Source: Flectonema sp. DT1601
Taxonomy: Eukaryota > Euglenozoa > Diplonemea > Diplonemida > Diplonemidae
Reading direction: 5' to 3'
Assembly (NCBI GenBank): GCA_964019425.1
Contig: OZ025789.1
Coordinates: 186,001 to 250,000 of the forward strand
Length of the DNA stretch: 64,000 nucleotides
The notes under the pieces were generated by a model. That model worked only from the letters and a program-made list of their open reading frames with translations, had not been told where the DNA came from and ran no database searches. Of this stretch, positions 59,543 through 64,000 are shown piece after piece. Each line of letters begins with the position of its first letter. Position 1 is the stretch's first letter. A program made the translations under genes and the position numbers.

Positions 59543-59969
59543 GTCAGTACAGATCTTGGTTTGCGAATTGATAAATTAATCATTGTGATCATACGCCAGG
59601 TAAATATGATGTCATCATACGAAAACGGAATGGCGGGCACTGTTCATGTCTACACTTCGAGAAGCAGCAAACGTCACACGCTAATGAAGTTGAGGACTTT
59701 GAGGAGGGCAAGAGAGGAGTCAGTACAGATCTTGGTTTGCGAATTGATAAATTAATCATTGTGATCATACGCCAGGTAAATATGATGTCATCATACGAAA
59801 ACAGAATGGCGGGCACTACACTTCGAGAAGCAGCAAACGTCACACGCTAGTGAAGTTGAGGACTTCGAGGAGGACAAGAGAGGAGTCAGTACAGATCTTG
59901 GTTTGCGAATTGATAAATTAATCATTGTGATCATACGCCAGGTAAATATGATGTCATCATACGAAAAAC
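59543..59969. repeat. 2.5-copy tandem repeat (176/166 bp units) upstream of twin gene 1
   Basis: Units start at 59543, 59719 and 59885 with gtcagtacagatcttgg. Unit 1 has a 10-bp insertion relative to unit 2, and unit 3 is cut short. Each contains tgatgtcatca, a near-palindromic bZIP-type site. The array lies just upstream of the twin gene's leader and could act in regulation, though polycistronic transcription would make that less likely. A GAATCC microsatellite follows at about 59975-60013. Confidence 0.85.
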
Positions 59970-60013
59970 AGACTGAAGAATCCGAAGAATCCGAAGAATC
60001 CGAATCGGAATCG

Positions 60014-61199
60014 CCGCATCAATTGTTGTGTTGCTGACAAGAAACGAAAAACACTTTTAATATCAACCAGCCACACTAAAGGCCCATACTTCGATATACA
60101 TGACAATAGACGACAACAAATAATGTAATTATCGGTTTCTCATTGAAGGATTTGTCAATCCTCTCTTGTGAGATTTAGTAAACTAAGAACAACACAATAA
60201 TAACAAAAAAGAAGAAGAAGAAGAAGAAGAATAAGGGAAAAAAAAAACTTATTATTATTGTAAGTAACCTTAACCTGCTAAGATTCCCAGTATAAGACAC
60301 GAAGAGCTCAGCTTAGAATCTTTGTTTTCATTGAAAGATGTGCTGGAAGAACGGGAAGGGTTTCAGGTATCAACAAGCTGTTGTTGTTGTTCTTGTTGTT
60401 GTTGTTTTTTTCAGAATTCGCAACTTATTCCTCATAATTAAAGATTTCTTGATCTTTTTTTTTTTTTTCCCTCAGGAATTCTATGAAAGGAGACTTGATA
60501 TGAAAAAGGTTTTCATCGAACGGACAGACAGAATCCGTCGCACGCGGGAGAAATAAGTCATAACAGCTTTTCAATTTGAATTGTTTCTACAAAAAAAAAA
60601 AAAAAAAAAAAAAAAAAAGGTTATTAATTTCTGTATTACAGGTACGTTCTGCCAATGCGGTCTCTACTTCAATCGGCAACATACAGATTTCCTTTATTCA
60701 TTTTTTTTTTTTTTTTTTTAAATTTTGTAGAATAGTTGAATTCTCCTTGTGATTCTAAGTGTCAATTCGTCACCCACCGTCGAGCTTTTTGGTTATTACT
60801 ACAGGGCGCACGACTTAAGGTGATGTGAAGAAAACAATAAAGCAACCAGAGAGATTCTATATAGCGGAAGTTGATCTTGCTATTTCATTATTATTTTCTT
60901 TTTCTTTTTTCTTTTTTTCCGGAGGTGACTAACTGATGAACTGAAGGTTTTTTTTTTTTTTTTTTTTTCTTGTCTTTTCTTTTTCGTGTTTTTTTGTAAA
61001 AACAAGTGAATAAAAATCAAAAGAATTTGGGGGGAAAAGAAAATAACAGGGTTGCAGGGAAGGGTTTTTTTTTTTTTTTTTGGGTCAGTGCGAACACTGG
61101 TCACATACAAAGCAAAGGGTGGGGGAAATGGAACGGAGAACAATAACTAAAATAAGAAGAAGTCGTGCTTACGGATACGACTAAACGTGTGCTTGAAAC
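60014..61199. other. Spacer between the twin genes
   Basis: It contains a GAA microsatellite (about 60211-60229), poly-A and poly-T runs and the poly-A-ended repeat copy B. No coding exon was seen. Confidence 0.5.
60512..60618 (+). repeat. Dispersed repeat with poly-A end, copy B
   Basis: It is related to 22822-22925 (shared ordered words) and ends in an A run of about 28 nt. A SINE-like origin is possible. Confidence 0.4.
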
Positions 61200-61207
61200 A
61201 CGGTTAC

Positions 61208-61234
61208 CTAAAGTTCCTCAGCCTTGAGCTCCTT
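61208..61234 (-). pseudogene. Remnant C-terminus of an older paralogue behind twin copy 2
   Basis: Immediately downstream of the duplicated block the minus strand reads KELKAEEL then TAG. The twin protein's own tail reads EELKAEEAKDEL. The DNA tcctcagccttgagctcct is shared between the two places. The block therefore seems to have replaced most of a former family member, leaving only its last codons. Confidence 0.65.
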
Positions 61235-62205
61235 GAGTAACGGAAGAGAAACCCCAGTCTAGAGTTCGTCCTTGGCCTCCTCAGCCTTGAGCTCCTCAAG
61301 GTCTTCTGTGTCAACTGGAGTCTCTGACAAACAGCAAACAGAGACAATTCCAAACAACAACACGCAGAAGAACACTCCACCAACAATACAGGCAGCGATC
61401 ACTCCACCAGTAAAGCCACGGTTCTCTGCTCTTGGGAAGAACGCCTCAGGAACACACTTTCCGTTCCAGTTGAAGTGTGTCGCTTCGCAGATCAACGACG
61501 CACACTTTCCAGCTGCGATCACGTTCAAAGCAGATCCAGGCATAGTGGACCTGTCGCAAAGGTAGTCTCCAGCGTTGACAGATGCGACGTAGGTCTGCGA
61601 GTGGTCAATTGGTCCCAACTCAGCCATCATTAATGAACTTCCGAGGTCGGTCTGAAGGGAGTTCGAGTCCAACAACAGAGCCCACTCAATCTCAGATCCA
61701 ACTCTTGGAATGACGTTGTACAACTCGTGAAGGGTAAGGTTGGCTCTGATAATCACTCTTGACGGGTCACAGAAGTGGGTGATGCTGATAACGGTCTGGA
61801 GAATGTTGAACTCAACAAGTCTTCTGAATGGAGCGACAACGCTTCCGGTGACATTAGCGCAGGTCGCCTGTGGGAAGCTGAGGGAGATGGTTGAGTCGAC
61901 AGTTCTGAAGGCAAGATCTTGCTGAAGAGGGTTGGTTCCAACGGCCTGGTTGCACATGAAGAGGGTGTGCCCACTCCAGATAGATCTGTGGTCGAAGGTG
62001 GAGGTTGAGCACTCACAGAACCCGTCGATGCAAATCGCTGCAGCATCTCCGAACTGACGGCAGTCGTTGTTTCTGTTGCACAATCTGATGTTTGGTGTTG
62101 GGAACCCGTACAAAGTCTCGTGCTGGGCCGTCGCCAAGGCGACAACACACAAAAGAAGCATCACTTTCGACATCTTAATAATGAGATGAGGCTTAAGGCT
62201 GAAAG
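61235..62205 (-). repeat. 971-bp near-identical block, copy 2
   Basis: This is the partner of 58463-59433. The 5' boundary (on the minus strand) coincides with the ctttcag of the splice acceptor. The 3' boundary falls inside the remnant tail of another family member. Confidence 0.92.
61259..62173 (-). CDS. Type I membrane surface protein, twin copy 2, 304 aa
   Basis: The protein is identical in sequence to the one at 58487-59401: signal peptide, EGF-like Cys motif, ectodomain, one membrane span and an acidic tail ending KDEL. Its leader uses acceptor tatttcactttcag, 29 nt before the ATG. Upstream of that the DNA differs from copy 1. An in-frame ATG at 62230 lies on the far side of the acceptor and is rejected. 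A second acceptor-like site (tttctgtttttcag) lies at about 62293-62306. Confidence 0.88.
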   Translation of the reverse strand: MSKVMLLLCVVALATAQHETLYGFPTPNIRLCNRNNDCRQFGDAAAICIDGFCECSTSTFDHRSIWSGHTLFMCNQAVGTNPLQQDLAFRTVDSTISLSFPQATCANVTGSVVAPFRRLVEFNILQTVISITHFCDPSRVIIRANLTLHELYNVIPRVGSEIEWALLLDSNSLQTDLGSSLMMAELGPIDHSQTYVASVNAGDYLCDRSTMPGSALNVIAAGKCASLICEATHFNWNGKCVPEAFFPRAENRGFTGGVIAACIVGGVFFCVLLFGIVSVCCLSETPVDTEDLEELKAEEAKDEL

Positions 62206-62632
62206 TGAAATAAAAATTGAAGAAGAGCACGCTGATCCCTCAAGCCCAAGAACTCAAATACACCTGCATACTACTCACATTCATTCTTTTACCTGAAAAA
62301 CAGAAATACATGACATCATTGTAACTTTTGTTTTTGTTTTTTTTTCTACGAAAGCGAGATCTTCCCTCCCCTCAATTTTTTTTTTATTCTTTGCCTGGGG
62401 TCTGACTTTGCCAGGGGAGAAGACAATAGAAAATAAAAATAAAAAATAGGGAAGAAAAAAAACGCAGTTTTTTTACCGATACACTGACTATGAACAGATA
62501 TTTTGGGGGGATATGGAGGGAGGGTCGTCAAGGTCGGAAAACGGACTGAACCACAAACACAACACTAAAGGCAGCGAAAACAATTCAAATTCGTTGTCCG
62601 CGAGGGTATCACCCTGTCCGAAAGAAAAGTGG

Positions 62633-62669
<37 letters not shown>

Positions 62670-63433
62670 GGGAATTTTTTCATTCTTTTTTTTTTTTGGA
62701 GGAAAACAATAGTAGAAACCACCAAACGCTCAGCCTCGTTGATTCTCATGATCAACCGAAGTCTGTGGACCATCAAGAGAAAAGGAAAAAGGGGGCAAGC
62801 AAGCTCTACCACAAGACTATTTTTTTTTTTTTTCGTTCGGTAACTTTTTTTTTTTTTTTTTTTTTCCCTTCTACCCCTTTCCAAAAAAAAAAAATAAAAA
62901 AAAATAAAAAAATAGCAGCAACGTAAGGATATCAATAGAACATTTGCTGCTAAAATGTGAGAATCCGTTGCCCTGCTTGTTTGTTGGACTTTACACAACA
63001 AATAGCAGGACCCCAGTCGTAAAAATAAGAGAATTTTTTTTTTTTTTCTTTTTTTTTTTTTTTCTCCTCCCCAACCTGTTTCAGGTAATTGCTTTATTGC
63101 TGTAGACCTCGTTCTCGTATTACTCGAGATTCGGCAATATCAAAATATTGAGGATGTTAAAAATACAAAATAAAAAATGACTATACATCAGAAAATCTTT
63201 TCCTCCATTATTCTTTAACCTAAAAAGAAGGCGATGATACCACACAGAAACACATCGAACTTCGGTTTATTTCTGAAAAAAGGCTTTTGCTTAAAAAAAA
63301 GAAAAAGAAAAAGAAAGGCGGTTGGTACAACACTGTTGGGGGGTGGGTTATGAGTTTTCTTTTTTTTCTATCTGTTTTTTTTTTCTTTCTTGTTTTTTTT
63401 TCCAGGAACATACAGTGGGTCATGGATACAAGT
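62206..63433. other. Spacer between twin copy 2 and the third paralogue
   Basis: A/T runs dominate (62634-62666, 62820-62833, 62846-62865, 63033-63063). A tgacatca word occurs near 62309, similar to the site in the repeats upstream of copy 1. No exon was recognised. Confidence 0.5.
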
Positions 63434-64000
63434 CTAGTACTCGTCATCCTCCTCATCAGGACCTCTTGGGGTCTCTTTTGTTAGTGGCATCTTGTCTTCC
63501 GTGCTGTAGTCTGGTCTCTGGTAGGCACGAAGGCAAACAACAAGAGTAGTGACAAGAACTATAAAGAGGAGGACTCCGAGAACGATGGCAACAACAACAC
63601 CGTCAGGGATATCATCGTCCTCTGGTCTTCGGGGAAGACGTTGGATGCACTGTCCGTTGATTAAGTCGAAGGCAGCATCACAAGAAATAGCAATACACAT
63701 ATCGTCCACTCTTGCCATGTACAATGCACCGAAGTCAAGATTGCAGAGACCCTTGTGGTTGTTTACTTGAGGGAACTTTGACTGAGATCCTAAAAAGTTT
63801 GTAACCAAAGCACTAGTTCCGACGAATCTACTTCCAGTTCCACCAGGTTGCCAGAAGATAGGAAAGTTTGGAATCACAGTGAAAACATCATTTAGACTCA
63901 CTCTAGCGTGAACAGCAACGTTGACACCAGACGGTTCAGCACATGAGAAGGTAACACTAAGAGCCTTTCCAATAGTATTCTCCATGGTTGTAATGTAATC
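63434..64000 (-). CDS. Third member of the type I membrane family (5' part outside window)
   Basis: The frame is open to the window edge (DYITTMENTIGK...), so the ATG at 63985 is internal rather than the start. It aligns with the C-terminal two thirds of the twin protein: SVTFSCAEPSG with SITHFCDPSR, SLNDVFTVIPNF with TLHELYNVIPRV, and DAAFDLINGQCIQ with EATHFNWNGKCVP. A membrane span (VVVAIVLGVLLFIVLVTTLVVCL) and an acidic tail ending EEDDEY follow. The tail has no KDEL. Codons are less C-biased than in the twins, so expression is probably lower. Confidence 0.85.
   Translation of the reverse strand, partial: DYITTMENTIGKALSVTFSCAEPSGVNVAVHARVSLNDVFTVIPNFPIFWQPGGTGSRFVGTSALVTNFLGSQSKFPQVNNHKGLCNLDFGALYMARVDDMCIAISCDAAFDLINGQCIQRLPRRPEDDDIPDGVVVAIVLGVLLFIVLVTTLVVCLRAYQRPDYSTEDKMPLTKETPRGPDEEDDEY

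Noticed and set aside
59543-59969. The tandem repeat as a CRISPR-like array or coding repeat
   Set aside because: Units are 166-176 bp, fully repetitive without unique spacers, and no consistent frame runs through them.
1-64000. tRNA, rRNA or CRISPR loci
   Set aside because: No TTCGAnTC-type arm with a cloverleaf, no rRNA core words and no evenly spaced short repeats with unique spacers were seen.
1-64000. Bacterial or viral origin of the window
   Set aside because: GT-AG introns that restore reading frames, DRG1 and UBE2W orthologues, and the poly-A/T-rich spacers all indicate a eukaryotic nuclear genome.

Overview
The window is nuclear DNA from a eukaryotic microbe. Coding exons sit in AT-rich spacers full of long A and T runs. 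Several genes carry short GT-AG introns of about 50-115 nt, often with a GTATG donor. Recognisable housekeeping genes (a UBE2W-type E2 enzyme, the GTPase DRG1) are clearly eukaryotic. All 17 confidently called host genes, and the smaller ones, lie on the minus strand. Almost every start codon has a pyrimidine tract plus AG a few to tens of bases upstream. This looks like a directional, probably co-transcribed gene array with spliced-leader trans-splicing. Together with cis introns and giant cysteine-rich surface proteins, a euglenozoan (diplonemid-like) protist is my working guess; the sequence alone does not prove it.

Layout, listed by rising coordinate (transcription runs from high to low). 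1-19046: one uninterrupted, GC-rich reading frame of at least 6,348 codons, still open at the window edge. It encodes a secreted giant with a signal peptide, three beta-sandwich plus C-type-lectin modules, eight von Willebrand A domains, a 14-unit cysteine-rich array and many short Cys/Trp repeats. 19.6-33.6 kb: intracellular genes (coiled-coil protein, 66-aa protein, UBE2W, CCCH zinc-finger protein, DRG1, a tail-anchored BTB protein, a degenerate Nudix protein, an orphan last exon). 33.6-37.1 kb: mostly A/T-tract spacer with a 55-aa cysteine microprotein and a dispersed repeat. 37.1-45.1 kb: a 1,432-aa secreted protein with bacterial-type propeller-like repeats, a 293-aa secreted protein and a membrane-anchored metallophosphoesterase. 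45.3-46.8 kb: a DNA transposon with inverted ends. 47.0-57.6 kb: F-box protein, a 927-aa multi-pass membrane protein, a MULE transposase fragment, a NAK-family pseudokinase and a Pro/Ser-rich protein. 58.5-64 kb: two practically identical genes for a type I membrane protein, plus a diverged paralogue running off the edge.

The two ends of the window encode cell-surface proteins (the giant; the type I membrane family). Both use C-ending codons strongly, unlike the AT-leaning genes between them, which suggests high expression. The most notable items are the giant multi-vWA/lectin gene, the strand-uniform architecture, the near-perfect gene pair whose identity block starts at a splice acceptor and overwrites an older paralogue, the HRN pseudokinase, and the inverted-repeat transposon with a cysteine-rich ORF.
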